64,000 bases of DNA from assembly GCA_009746045.1 (NCBI GenBank), contig RPFO01001048.1, positions 184,204 through 248,203 of the forward strand. The letters run 5' to 3'. Source of the DNA: Mesostigma viride. Taxonomy: Eukaryota > Streptophyta > Mesostigmatophyceae > Mesostigmatales > Mesostigmataceae. Made by a program: the position numbers and the translations under genes. The notes beneath the pieces are model-generated. The model saw only the letters and a list, made by a program, of their open reading frames with translations, was not told where the DNA came from and did no database searches. Positions 42,011-54,440 of this stretch are shown here, one piece after another; the stretch's first letter is position 1, and every line of letters starts with the position of its first letter.

Positions 42011-43189
42011 CCGGGCTTAAAGCCTCGCCATCTGCATCGCCTGACCCCAAGCGCACCCGCTCAGCCGACAAAACAGGAGGGTCTTCACGCCCCTCAGAAC
42101 CGAGCTTTCGGCCCCGGCCTTTCATGGTCGATGATTACGACTGGGCCAATTACCTGTCTCCGACCGATGCTATATGACATGCATCTTCTTCGGGGACTAC
42201 GCTTCGCTTTACGACCTGTGCCTCCATCTCCACGACAACAATCGCCTCCTCCCGCCCGGACGGCCGCCGCTGGCGCCACCTCACCCTGCTGCCCGGGTGC
42301 ACCCGCCCCGAACTCTACATACCATTCTCAACTCCCTTCTCAAGCGCTCCGACGGCGAGATCTGGGCTCCATCCATCTCCGCCCCCACACTTCGTTCCAT
42401 CCTTACGGAAGCCTTTCAGCAGCACGTGACCCCCCTTGCCGCCGATGTGGCAGCAATGGGCGGCACGCTGGCTACTGAACTTCCTCACCTCTCCACCACT
42501 GCCGCCTCCACCTCCACTGCCATTTCCGCCTCCACTGCCGACATCACAGCCCAGCTCCTCGATCTCGACCAGCGCCTTCAAGCCACCGCCACCGCCCTTG
42601 AGTGCTTGCATGACACCGCCGGCCTCACCGCCCAGGCATGACATCGCTGCCCAGCCGGCACCTGGTGGCCCGGCCAGTGATGTTCCCTCCACCTGGGCGG
42701 ACTTGCTTAAGCATCATACCACCTCCACCACCTCCACCATCGCGGCACAACTCAAGCAACAAGCCCTCGACCTTCGCGAGGCGGCCGAGCTCGACAAGCG
42801 CAGCCACAATGTCATTGTCAAGCACCTCGACCAGCCGGCAGGTGAGACCCCGACGAGCCTCCTCACGGCATTTAAGCGCGACATTCTTGCCCCCATGCAA
42901 CTCACTGGTGAGCTGCAGATGTCGGCTGCATGTCCGCCTTCCCCGCGCGCGGGGTAAGGCTGGCCCGGCACCTGTGCTCCTCATGGCGGACAACATGGCG
43001 GACAAGCTGGCGTTCCTTAAATGCCGCAAGAAGCTCTCGGAGACTCGCTTCACGCTGGACGACGACTTGACCCTGGCCCAGCAACAGCGGCGACGCGAGC
43101 TATGGCCGACCTACCTTCAGCTCCGGCAGCGCGCAGGGGGGAAGCCGGTATACTGGAGGGGGGCGGTCATCCACGTTGACCACAACTGA

Positions 43190-43735
43190 GCCCTGGCAGG
43201 CCCCTCCTGCCACCTCAGCCTAGGGAACATATACCAGCCGTGTAGTAGATTAGTCAGGCTTAGCCTTGCATGTGGCCCACGCGCATATGTGCGCCCATAA
43301 TGGCCCCCATGGATGATGCTTTCAGTATTTAGCCACGCCATGCCTACAATGGGACCTCCCATGGATGATGATGCATTAAGAATTTAGCCATGCTATGCCT
43401 GTGCAGGGAGTTACTCTCTGCTGAGATGCCATGTGTACACCAGCTATAGCCTAGCCACATACCTTCCACCCCATGCATATGTCATGCAGGCCTTCTAGGC
43501 CCTCTCCTCAAGCCGCCCTGGGTGCCTGTGCTTGTTAAGGAGGCATGAACCATCATGGCGGTGCAGGTGCACCTTGTGCACCCAGAGCAGGTGATAGTTG
43601 TACATCCTCCACCTGCAGGTTGTCGCCCCATGCAGGTGATTGTACTACAAACCCATAGATGCCCCTTTCTCAGGGCTATGTGTTACATATGCTCCCAACG
43701 GAGCTATGATTTTAATTAATTAATTAATTAATGGC
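43190..43735 (+). mobile_element. LINE-A 3' end with TTAA tail
   Basis: Non-coding tail following ORF1, ending CTCAGGGCTATGTG...CCCAACGGAG and (TTAA) repeats at 43,710-43,732. Counterparts: 2,790-3,350 on the plus strand; 17,467-17,655 and 30,020-30,185 on the minus strand. Confidence 0.7.
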
Positions 43736-46384
43736 TTCTCAGCAGAGAGTAGCTCTCTGCATAGGCAGAGAGTAACAGTATTTTCTGACATCGTGGATAC
43801 TGTTACATCCAAGTGGACGTGAACTTGGAGTTCAGCGTTCAGTGTAAATGGCTGAGTCTTTTGTATGGCCAAAGTGTAATGATTCTTGGCCTGACTTGAC
43901 TTTTGGGGATGCGGAGTGCCCTTTTGATGGTCAGGACTTTGTGTTGCATGGGCCCTGGACGGTACGGGACAGTACCTTGGAATCTATGTGTTATATCTGA
44001 CTGATGTCAGTTAGTATCTTTCGTAAGGGGTGTAAAGCATATATAGAGAGAACCTTACCGGTTCATCTGTGTTCTGATTGGCTGAGACCTGTAGTAGGAT
44101 TGCGTTGGGCTCCTCTGTGTAAGTTAGTAAGTAAGTACTTGCGTGTCATGCGCAAAGGCATGCCACGGAGTACTATCAAGGAGACAACCAGCGCAGGCCA
44201 GAAATCGGGAGAATCCGGACCATGGTAGCTCGAGCCTGCCGTTATCTTGTGCGCGTGTTCGAGTCGTTCAGGATGATGAATATTAATGGGGATGGAAATG
44301 TGTAGCCTTGTGCATCGAAATTATGGCTGGCTTAATTACGTGTAGAGCGACTAGATGACCTTAGTAGACGGTGGGGCCGGAAACAGCTTGCTTGATCAGG
44401 GCGTGTGTTTCGAGCCTAACTGGCCGGGAGCTCTAGTGTCTAGCCCGTTGGATCCATCATCGGACGCTCCAGATTGTCGGCGGCTAACGTTTTAACTTTT
44501 TGCATTTCGCCTTCGTATATGGTCTGGCTGCCGATTTTCCGCCTAAAACTGAGTTACAGCCGACACGTCGGCCCCTTCTCGGGGGACCAAATGCCGCGAA
44601 AACTATTGAGAATTAGGAAAAGTTTAGCTGAGAAGATCGAAAGTTTATAATTTTCCTCACAGCATGGTACTAGGGTTTGCATACTTCTGACAAAGTTATA
44701 GAGGTGCTCTGGTCGGTCAAAGTACAAGGGGTCAGGGTACTTTTTCGCGTACAACGTGCATTCCGGAAAACGACGACCTGGCCATGGCGGCTTGCGCCCA
44801 CGCATGGCATTTACGTTTTCGTTCGAATTTTCTGACCAAACTCAGGAAATTGATTTTAAACGTCCTAAAGATCATACAGGCCAATTTTTGGTTCGCGGGA
44901 ATGCCATTTGATAGGTTTCGGCAGCGTTCTTGCTGGAAAAAACTGCGATCAGGCCGGACGATAGAAACGTTGACAGCAATACCTTTCCGGCGTATTTTAA
45001 AGGATATATTGGTTTCTTTGTACTTTTTATGATACATAGTAGTCGTAAACGTGCAAGGGTGGCCAGAAATCGCCGAATCCAGCGACCATGCTGCACAACT
45101 TTGGTGTGCCGAAATGCGCCATTTTGCGGCCACCGCCTGGGCCAAGGTAACGCCATCCATGCCTGGTAAAGCTTAAGCATCGTTTTCCTATCGATGTTTG
45201 ACGTTTATATATACGTTCTAGCTTGTGTAGCACATTCTTTTTGCATTATTCATGCTCTTTCTTGACCCTGGCCTGGCCCCTTTCTAAAACACCCTTCTTA
45301 GATGCTTCCATCAGTCAGTTGACCTGCCACAGGGTGATGGTGATAAGTTTTAGAGGCTGTATGGGTTTGAATACCTCCATATATGTTTGTTATACATTTC
45401 CCACACACATATTGCATGAGTGTGAGGCAGTTGGCTGGTCTCTGTGGCATCATCAAGCATGTAACCGGTGAGTAGAAGCTTCCCATTGTCAGCATGTGCC
45501 ACCAGGTGTGCTGGCCATCACCTGGCAAGCTATAGCAGCTTAGGCCTTGTTTATCCTTGCTAGGGCAAGCTGAAATAGGCTTAAAATCACTAGTTTGTTG
45601 GTGGCTGCCTCCTAGAATGCATGCCTTGCGTAGGGTATCCGTACCACGTTACCTACGTGCATGGACAAGGTGGCACCTGCACATGGGTGCCATGTAAGGG
45701 CAGTGTGATGATGCAGTTATGTTTCCCCATCATTGTGGAAGGGAAATGTATTGTGTGGCATGGTTGGGGGCCATATTAGTAGGTATTAGTAGGTAGTATG
45801 CCCACTCCTACCCCCTTGGTTGCTTTTTACCAACGGTACCCCTATGGGCTGTACTGGGTGTAACTGCTGGTATACCCACCCAAATGATGACCCCAATGGC
45901 TCAAACTGTTCAGCAACTAATTTTTTATCATCCCTGAAGTGGTAGGTGCCTAGCTCTTACAACATAATTCAAAATGCACATTCTACCAAAAATGAAAACG
46001 CTCGTCTTGACCCCCCTGACTTTGACGGCAGTTATACATGGCCTAACCTGCATATATGTAAGGTTGTGATATACCAACCCGAAGGGCAACTCATGGACAT
46101 GCTTGGCCCCCAAGGACAGCCATTGGATATGGGTGGGTTGGATGGCATCTGGTTTGCAAAATTGTGAAGTTACAGCCGATGCATCGGCAGTATTTCTGCC
46201 CATTTAGGGGCTAGGGGTAAGCACCATTGCTGCGATCGCTCTCCCACCATTTACGAGGAAATACCCGCAAATGGGAAACCACTGAAAAGGTACGTCTAGC
46301 TAGTCAGTCATTACGTTAGCCATGCTATGATTCCAAACGTCCAAGAACTGCACACATGCCACGGAGCCGGGTTGGCAAATGTAA
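43736..46384. other. Long stretch without supported genes
   Basis: Contains a CAGCAGAGAGTAGC...GCAGAGAGTAAC hairpin at about 43,740-43,770 and the 1-112 family copy at 44,173-44,268. GTTACAGCCGA palindromic words occur at 44,552-44,570 and 46,165-46,190. Open frames on both strands at 44,780-45,180 overlap and lack recognisable content. Confidence 0.4.
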
Positions 46385-47640
46385 CGTGTGCGGGGTATAA
46401 TACGCGGACCTAAAATACGCGTATTATACGTGGGGGGTGTAAAATATGTGGCGGTAAAATACGCGACAGTTTTTGTGGTCCAATTGTCAGTCACCCAATT
46501 AGCACGCTCCTTGATGATGGTCATGCAGTTATTGCAACTGAAATTTGGTGTATATGCTTATTTATTAACATCTTCCATTTATGCCCTGGAATCCTATCTG
46601 ATTATGATTTGTTAAATGCAGGGGGGAGCAGGCTGCAACGGGAATAGTAAGGAATCAATTAATTAATTGATTGTAAGGAAAGCCATCCACTATATAATGC
46701 ATGAGAGGACATAAGACACAACTTCCGAGAAGGAGGGGTGACGCGCCCTCCTTTGTACTGGATCATGCCGGCCACCATCTGCTTGAAAGAGGCGCTCTCA
46801 GCCGCATTGAAGGCAATGCCGTTCTCGATAAAAAATTCGGCAGCCAGCAGCTGGACACCTTTCTCGTCGACGGGAACCAGCCATTTGGTGATGCTCAGCT
46901 GGCCTTTGCTGGGAACCGACGACAAGTCAGCCGGCGCAGCCCCTCCCATCTCCGCCATTGCCCTGTTCAAATTGTGCTGCTTCTTGGCGTCTGACTTCTG
47001 CAACTTGTTGTTAGCAATCCTGAGAAACCTGCTCCGGATATTCGGTGGAATTTTGTCGCAGGGTAACATCCCTTCCCCTGCGATTCCGGCAAAGTGTGCA
47101 CGGACTCGGAATACGCTGATTGCCCCCGCCCCGTTTGAGAACTTCTTGTTGCAAAATGAGCAGAACTTATTCGACACAAACTGCGTTTTGTTACTAACAG
47201 CATCTGTGACTGCTTCTTTCTTCTCGAGAACCAAATCCCATTCAGGCCCTTTCTTCTTCATGGCTGCAAATTGAAAATGGCTGCACACTGTCGCACAGTC
47301 GCACTGGCCTCGTCGTCGCTATATTGCATTACACCGTCAGTAGCACAGCTGGCATTTGCTGGCACACTGTTATTATGCGTTATGTACCTAGTCCTAGCTG
47401 TCTCCTACCGGCCTTGAAACATTTTGCAAGGCTTGCGCTTTATGAAAAGAACTGTACGCATCTACTTCTAGTGGTAAAAATCTCAACCGCGCCCAGAACC
47501 TGGGCACCGCGCCAGTGCCCGCTGCCCGCTGGTACACCCGCTGTACCCCCGAAAAATTCTAAGTCCAAACCGCGTAGTCTGAAGTAAAGTACGCGCATAA
47601 TACGCGGAGGCCTAAAATATGCTTTATCCCGCATTTTTTC
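46385..47640. mobile_element. Internally deleted hAT element
   Basis: A hAT transposase N-terminus (46,659-47,288, minus) is enclosed by AATACGCG/CGTATTATACG-rich ends at 46,388-46,470 and 47,575-47,640. A terminal inverted repeat is suggested by these motifs but exact ends and target duplication were not resolved. Related motifs are at 1,450-1,545. Confidence 0.5.
46659..47288 (-). pseudogene. hAT transposase N-terminal fragment (BED-like finger)
   Basis: About 205 residues from an internal ATG (MKKKGPEWDLV, near 47,261) or the frame's first ATG. Visible: a BED-like zinc finger (CSFCNKKFSNGAGAIS, then RAHFAGIAGEGMLPC at about residues 43-77), a helical spacer, QLSITKWLVP, and FFIENGIAFNAAESASFKQM, the conserved segment before the catalytic RNase H-like domain of hAT transposases. 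The frame stops soon after, whereas full proteins are usually three times longer, so the catalytic domain is missing. It could still bind DNA if expressed. Neighbouring end motifs suggest it belongs to the enclosing deleted element. Confidence 0.75.
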
Positions 47641-49257
47641 GCATCCGTACGGCGTACAGACCAACCCGGCCACGGAGTACTATGCTAATCTCATTAGAAA
47701 AAATAATTACACAAAAGTTTAAACAAATATCGTCTGCATCATTCCCCAACCATTAAGCACTAGATGGGGATCCATGTAATCCTCATCCGAGTTGTCCTCT
47801 ACTGTAATGGCAGACGAGGCGGGAGGGTAGCGTAGATCCTCAGGGCCAATAACCTCCACCTGCGGACTTCTACCCTGGCTAGCAACGGGCCGCGGGGCCC
47901 GTGGGGAGAAAACAGGAGCATACTCCCTCAGGAAGGTGCTTATCGCAGATGGCAGCCCATTTCTACTTGTCAATCATGCGGGCGCGGAGTCCCATGGCAT
48001 GTGCGGCAGTACATATATGCTTGAGATGATTATATTTTTATAACATATATGCTTGAGTAAGCCGAATTCCTGGTACGGGTACAGGTAGGACTTCCCGCGG
48101 CGGCGGGCCTGCGCTAGCGCCAGCCGGGCAGCGACCACCCGGGCGTCGCGCAGGTACCTATAGAGCGGGGCTGGTCGGGCGCGGGGTTGCTCGGGGAGAA
48201 GCTTAGAGCCAATTAAGCTCCATCGATCGCATGAACAGTTCGTAGGGTGGCATACGTGAGATCTACACCGAGATCTGCATCCAGGCACATCAAAGGTTGT
48301 GCGTCCACGAAGGCAGACCTGATTGCATCGCGGCGTATGTCATCCTCTGACCACTTCTCCCTGCGCCTCCCTGCGCCCACGGACGGGGCGTAAGCAGGTC
48401 CAATCAGGGCGGGGCCGGGGGCGGCGGCGCGCAGGGGCCTGAAGACGTAGGCGCAAGGTTGCGGTGACCATGCGCGGTGATCCGATGCGACACTGGGGGT
48501 GGTCAGCGTACGGGAGCTACCAAATGTAGTTGAAAAATGCCCCGGGCTCGGATAGGTGACAATACACACACTTCATTCCAAACCAAGAGGAGGAGACTCT
48601 CGATCGTCCTCGGACCAATTTCACCTAGGCCTGCCACCAAGGTGGCAAGTGGCGCCGACATGGCGCCGACCTTCCAGAGAATTCCGAAATGTTCATGCAG
48701 TCCACACAGGATCCTCGGGTCGATATCGACCTGCACGCCATGCAGGCTACAGAATCCACGCATGAGTATGTAGGAAGGCACCCCCTCGCACGGGTGCACA
48801 CCAGGGGAAGCCTTGCTATGTGATCGGCTGCAGCCCCCCTGTTATCGCCCATGACCTGGCTCGAATGGTGGGTTTCACAGGCTGTTGTCTTAACCTAGTT
48901 CTATCTTCATCGCCCGTTATATTTTATACTGTGAGTCAGTTGTCATTCCAGTTCCTATTTACATATAAAACCGTCTAAGTTTCATGCGCTTAATTTTTAG
49001 GTCTGTAATGCAGCATATTGTTTACATTTTGCTCTTTATTCGTATATGTGTCCTACCTTGATCTATTATCTTATATTATCTATATTGTGTGCCCTGCAAT
49101 GCATCGTGATGTCATGCATGCAGAAGCGGTCTGGCATACGTGAGGACGATCCCAAGGTCCAGATGGAGGCTGCGCGAGATTGAGGGGGTGCCTCTGAAAT
49201 GCGGTGGAAGGGGCACTAGATCAAGGAAGGGCATCGTCTACCGGTGCTCGCATCAGC
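47641..49257. other. Stretch with only weak open frames
   Basis: Minus-strand frames at 47,973-47,719 (acidic end with DNSDEDYMDP), 48,288-47,974 and 48,569-48,213 look somewhat protein-like. I recognise none of them, and there is no splice or start support. From 48,870 to 49,190 the sequence is AT-rich and apparently non-coding. Confidence 0.4.
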
Positions 49258-49506
49258 ATGCATGTCCGCAAGCACGTTTACCCGTCCATTGAGGTGGATG
49301 TCACTGATGAGCACGGTGCGCAGCGCCGACAGCTTGTCTTTTTCTGCCCCGCCTGCGTGAAGAAGCCGCATGAGTCACTCTGTGGCAACATTGACCTGCA
49401 CAACCCGCCCAGGTTGTGGGACTCCCCCGTCACGTTGTCCCCGACGGAGGAGCGATATTTTGATGCAATTGGGTTCCCAGTTACTCCTGTCCTGAACTTC
49501 GCCTAG
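49258..49506 (+). CDS. Hypothetical 83-residue frame with a CxxC pair
   Basis: From ATG (MHVRKHVYPSIEVDV) to TAG at 49,506. It contains FFCPACVKKPHESLC, a possible zinc-binding cluster, and RLWDSPVTLSPTEERYF. Composition is protein-like and the frame is open 18 codons further upstream, so it may be the last exon or a fragment of a larger gene, possibly of a mobile element. No family is recognised. It is followed by an AATT-rich stretch at 49,558-49,570. Confidence 0.35.
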   Translation: MHVRKHVYPSIEVDVTDEHGAQRRQLVFFCPACVKKPHESLCGNIDLHNPPRLWDSPVTLSPTEERYFDAIGFPVTPVLNFA

Positions 49507-49639
49507 AGTTTACCAAGTCCACATCCAGCTGTGCCATATAGCAGAGCTCTAGCTTTCCTTAATTAATGGTGTTAATAGCTTGGGCCAATGAATGAAGGGA
49601 CATTGAGCAAATTGTGAATCACGGGAAAAAATTCTGGCC

Positions 49640-50530
49640 AGAATATACCATGGCGCTCATTTGTGCTTGATCCATATACCACAACGGTATGAAAGTGCCA
49701 AAAAATGCCCTTATAAGCCCTACAAGGAGCAAATTGAGTCCAAACATGCTAGATATTGGTAGGCAGCATGTCCATGACACCAGTAAAAGGAATTTGACTT
49801 TCCAGAATTTTCCGACATCGGTTGGTCTATTTTTGGCATGTCTATTTTTAGCAACTTTCCAGATTTTAATGCAAACAAATACCATTTGATATGCAAAAAA
49901 AGAGCTCCTGACCTGGCTGTTTGCATGTAGGCTTATGCTCATGTGTACCAACTGTGCACCAGGTCCCATGGTCATCTGACCTCATTTGGTGACAAACTGC
50001 CACCAAATGCTAGCAAAAACGCACCGTTTCACCACATCTCATAGCAGTTTCCATGGAAGATGTGTTCAGTCGAGGCTGGAAATTTGCAATCACGTTACAC
50101 ATCATAAATGTAGACATGGCACAAAAAATCAGGTTCATCGTACTGTATTTGGTAACAAAATGCCACCAAATGCTAGCAAAAATGCGCGTTTTTCGCGTTT
50201 TTTTAACACATTTCATGTCAGTTTTCATACAAGATGTGCTCAGTTGGGGCTGGAAACTTGCAAGCATATTCAATATCATCATTGTAGACATTGCACAAAA
50301 ATCCAGGTCTGTTGTACTTCATTCATTGACAGCTCGCTAGCAAATGTGAGCAAAAATGTGCGTTTTTTGCATTTCCGCCACATTTCTTGCAGTTTCCCAT
50401 GCAAGATGTGCTCAGGTGAGGCTGAAAACAAGCGCCCATGTTAATCATCATGTCATTTCAGACATTGCACAAAACTTCAGGTCCATCAAGTGTCATTGGG
50501 TTCACTGGTCCATGCAACACCTGCCAGTTT
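49640..50530 (-). repeat. Satellite unit, inverted copy (about 174-bp monomers)
   Basis: 49,687-49,984 is the flank repeat. From 49,985 about three monomers follow; CAGGT-type words recur at 50,130, 50,304 and 50,478, giving 174-base periods. It is the reverse complement of the 40,443-41,270 unit. The LINE-A ORF1 and the hAT relic lie between the two copies. Confidence 0.85.
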
Positions 50531-50633
50531 CCAGCTAATCACTCAACCTTGGATGCAAAGTTCTTTTGTAACGGTATGGCCAACTCCCACCAACTGTGTT
50601 GCTAACTGTTCAGACCTTGCACAGATAATATAA

Positions 50634-53330
50634 CACAACTTTTGTGACACATAGACAAAGATATATGAACATGAACAGTGGCTAGACATGGTTGTATATA
50701 TGTGCATACGGCCATGCTAAGGCAATTTTCAAGTAGGGGCTTGTTAGACATAAGAACTGCCAGCTGTCACGTTGGCTAGCATGATCAGTTCAAACCCACA
50801 GCATGCAGGGTAGTCGCAAACTCAGCTTGGCAATGTAATAATCTAATCATGCCAGGCATCTCGGCCGTCGGCATGGTTGCGATGTGTTGTGTGCGCCTTG
50901 ATTCGGTAGCAGCACATCCCTTGGCAACCGGCCCGCCTGACCAAGGTTGCCACACATGGTCCTCTGCATCACCATGGATGTCCCCATGTCCCTGTCTCTG
51001 TTATAGGGGCCCACGTTGCTGGCAACGCAGCTTCCAAGTTGGACTAGATCTCCTCAGCCAGCGCTGTGGTGCATAGCCAGACAGCTCATACACTGCTCAG
51101 TTGCTACCTCGAGGCTGCCGGCTTGAAATGTGCCACCAAAGGACTGCACTTGGCCGCCATCATACCTAGCATGAAGAAGCCACTGCACATCCCCGGTGAG
51201 CCGCTTGGCCACCATACCGCAGTTTTCTTCAACAGATAGTGCAAGCCCAATGGCCTCTACATAGGCACATGCATCGTGCTCATGCTCTTGCTCTGGCCCT
51301 TGTCAACATGAGATGCATGCCCATGCATGCTTCACCATGTTTCTCCAATCCATCCGTGACTACTTGCTTCAGATATGTCATTCAACTCCTGCACATCCTC
51401 AGCCAGACTGTCAAACTAGCTGGTGCCCCATCCCTCACTTTGGTGAGGACTGCGATTCTGGCTAGCAGCTTAGCGATCGTGCGTGGTTGTGCCTGAGTTT
51501 CTGGGTGAGTGGCAGTGGCATTGGAGCAAGAGGTGTTGAGCATGTGCGTGTGTCTATCCACTTGACAAACAACCCCTCCCAGCCCTGACATTGAGGAGTT
51601 TGGCCATGTGCCAGGTTGCCAGAATACCGCAAACATGCATCATAGGGAAATAAAGGATTGCTGGTTGTGCACACGACATGAGAAAACAAAACACACATAC
51701 CTGTCAGGAGGGCAGGCTTGGGTTGCTTCATTGGCGCTGGTTGCAGCGTGCGTAATAATAGCCCGCCATTGGCTCATTTACCCGTGCCCTTGGCCAGCAC
51801 GCACAGCCTGAACTGCATGAACTGCATGGATGCGGCCGTCCAGGATGCCCTCTGCTCATCATTCAGCAGGGGTATGAAGGCAGCTTGGGTGCTGGTGTGT
51901 AAGGCAGCTTGTGCATCGGTGTTTGCCGCCCGGTCCTGTGGCAGCACAGGTAGCTGGCCTAGCCCGGCCACTGTCCTCTCTCCGCTCTCACGCAATATGC
52001 CACCCTCTCCACAAACCATGACAGTTCTCATGTGCATGCATGTCTTAAGATGCTTGTTGAAGGCAGATGCTCTCAGCTTAGAGACGGTGGGCACGTATGC
52101 AGTGGGTTTTATGGACTCACAAGCATGTGAAGCCATCGAGCATCCAAGAAAGCCACCAATTGCTTCTGGATTTTCCATCAATCTTCGTGGTCAACCATGT
52201 CATGCAACATTACTTGCCGTGAGCACAATGCCAATAAATTGCAGCATGTACAACTAGAGCAAAGCAACAGCTTTGTGATCCATAGCCCTGCCTGCAAATC
52301 ATTGCCATCGGCGGCAATAGCGCTGCAAGGCTGCCAGCCAGCCCGTATCTTGCCCGCAATCCGTCATGCACCCTCCCTAATATCCGTGTGAAGAATTCCT
52401 TGACATCCCTGGCCTCTAAGGTAACCTGTACGTCGCTGATGTGAAGAAAAGGCTCGCCATGAAACCGTAGCTCGCTATACGATTCATGACGCACGATTCA
52501 TGACGTAAGATAAGAAGATGACCAAAAGAGAAACTCCGGAGATGGGGAACTGGTAACATATTCATCCGTGACAAGGTCAGGGATTCAACAAGGAGTGAAT
52601 TGGCCCGTAGATTTGAATAAGGGAACATACCGCTCGGAGGTATCCATGTCTGCCGTGCGCTTGATGTCTGTTTCGCACACCCCGCCGCAGAAACTCGTTC
52701 CGGCATTCACCTGCTGACCGCAGTTTGTGCATGTCCAGAGGCTGATAAAAGCCCCAACATCGTGGGCGTCTTTAGAGTCCACAAAGCCTGCATTAAACGT
52801 GACGTTCGGGGCAAACGCAGATATATACGAAGTATGGGTCTGCCAAGCCTGACGCAGCCTTGAAATTGGTCGGAAATATGCGGTAGCTCAGGAAAAAAAA
52901 ATTGCAGCGGTAATGAAGAAAGTCGTTCGGTCAAAGTCTTTAGAATTAAAAAATGCATCGTTTATGATGGAAACCCCGATCTTAGGCCGCACTTCATCGG
53001 GAAAATTTTTTGCTGCGGTCAGGTGGGGTCGAGAGAAAATCTGCGACCATTCAGGCACCCACCTATGAATGACGCAACATGCTGTTCGATTCCGCAAATT
53101 TTATGGCTAAAAAAAAACAGTGGTGGATCGAATAACACCTTAGGAGGATAATCGTAAAATTTCAGCCTTGATAGTGCCTTTATACACGATCAGCATCGCC
53201 TGCCAGACCGCCATGCCTGTCGCCCGGAATTCGGTCACTTTCGTGCACGCGCACACCAAAAATCGCATTTGGCGCCACTTTTCGGGTACCGCTTACGAGG
53301 GCAGATTTTGGCGCGGCTCGTACCGTTGTG
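50634..53330 (-). mobile_element. Unclassified DNA transposon, internally deleted copy
   Basis: Inverted relative of 17,756-22,108, with the same end words (CACAACGGTACGAGCC at 53,330 inward; GTGTCACAAAAGTTGTG at 50,634). It retains the zinc-ribbon segment (CTNCGQQVNAG, about 52,715), the linker and the coiled coil (RTIAKLLARIAVLTK). It lacks about 1.4-1.7 kb corresponding to the transposase-like core at roughly 20,200-21,880. It is thus a non-autonomous derivative. Confidence 0.7.
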
Positions 53331-54057
53331 ACTGTAGTTGTAGCTAGACTTTGTGAGGACCAAGAGTTACTAATGTCACGGCCATGTTGTGTTTTGGAAA
53401 AAAGCAGGCATGGGAGGGTTTGGCTCGACGTATGCCTTTGCAATTTGTTGTGTACCCCATGGCCAAACGACTTTCATCTTCTTATCAGGAGAGAAACTAT
53501 TCGTATACCTAGTATGCTACGTCATGGCCTCGATCAGATTACTTGCCCACGCTCCTTGCTATGATATGCTCACATGGGTCTTATTGCACCCACAGTTTGC
53601 CGGATCGTTAGCATGTCTTTTAGCTAGCGCGCCCGAATGCAGCTGTGGCATGCCTTTGGCATGAAGGAGACTGGGGGTCTCTGCCCTTTCAGTCTCCTGT
53701 TGTGCACACACAGGGATTAAAAGCACTTCGGTGCTCCGTGACTCCCCAACGGGAGCACGAGTTTAATTAATTAATTATCTTCCATCATCATTCCGTCATC
53801 ATTCCGTCATCGCGACTAGCAAATGTGCACCACCCTTATGCTGGCATCTGCCACCCCTATAGTGACCCTATAGTGACCGCGGCCTAGGATGGGGTCTCAC
53901 CCTAGCTAAAACCTAAACCCTGAACCCAAACCCGTCTCCAGACTTTCCTTGACCCCATGGCCTATGAGGGGGCACTGCTCACCAGGTTGTGACATTTAGG
54001 CTGGCATCTGTCACCACCCCGGCAGTTGTGATGGTGTGTTGGGGGTGTGACAAGGAT
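53331..54057. other. Spacer with LINE-A terminal block and telomere-like patch
   Basis: 53,731-53,776 is a copy of the LINE-A RT-element end (CCCCAACGGGAGCACGAG plus TTAATT tail). 53,908-53,932 has CCTAAACCCTGAACCCAAACCC. CTATAGTGACC is directly repeated near 53,860. No gene. Confidence 0.5.
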
Positions 54058-54440
54058 GGCGAAAAATTGCACGTACTTACTCTTAAGATTAAGAACGCCC
54101 AATTTTTCGCCACCCTGCCACCCCTTGGCGCGGGTCATAGGAGGTGTTTGTCAAGGTGTGAGAGTGATGGCGAAAAATTGCACGTACTTACTCTTAAGAG
54201 AAAGAACGCCCAATTTTTTGCCACCCTGCCACCCCTTGGGCGCGGGTCATAGGAGGTGTTTGTCAAGGTGTGAGAGTGATGGCGAAAAATTGCACGTACT
54301 TACTCTTAAGATTAAGAACGCCCAATTTTTCGCCACCTCCCCCCACTGGCCGGCGCTGGGGTTGGCGTGGGTTGTTGGTTGTGGCGAAAAATTGCACGTA
54401 CTTACTCTTAAGAAAAAGAACGCCCAATTTTTCGCCATGT
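54058..54440. repeat. Four ~110-bp repeats with 12-bp inverted arms at the viral element's left side
   Basis: Units start at 54,058, 54,169, 54,281 and 54,383 (spacing 111, 112, 102). Each has GGCGAAAAATTG and, about 30 bases on, CAATTTTTCGCC, with TTACTCTTAAG between, so each can form a hairpin. Units 1-3 are separated by a GCGGGTCATAGGAGGTGTTT block. They lie about 170 bases outside the first viral coding frame and could be terminal or replication-origin repeats, which is inferred from position. Confidence 0.8.

Larger units (their letters stand above)
41376..43189 (+). pseudogene. LINE-A ORF1, interrupted and frameshifted
   Basis: Starts MANKRASTQRSLAAALGNEN at 41,376. After 51 codons it is interrupted by the 482-bp foldback element, then resumes in frame from 42,016 (KASPSASPDPKRTRSADKT). 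Later pieces in other frames: 42,174-42,641, a helical region with LLDLDQRLQATATALE; 42,640-42,957 with LDLREAAELDKRSHNVIVKHLD, resembling the RNA-binding fold of LINE ORF1 proteins; and to 43,189 the end block LDDDLTLAQQQRRREL with WPTYLQLRQ. Known role: chaperone that packages element RNA. Three frameshifts plus the insertion make it non-functional. The 3' end follows directly with no reverse transcriptase. Confidence 0.75.
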
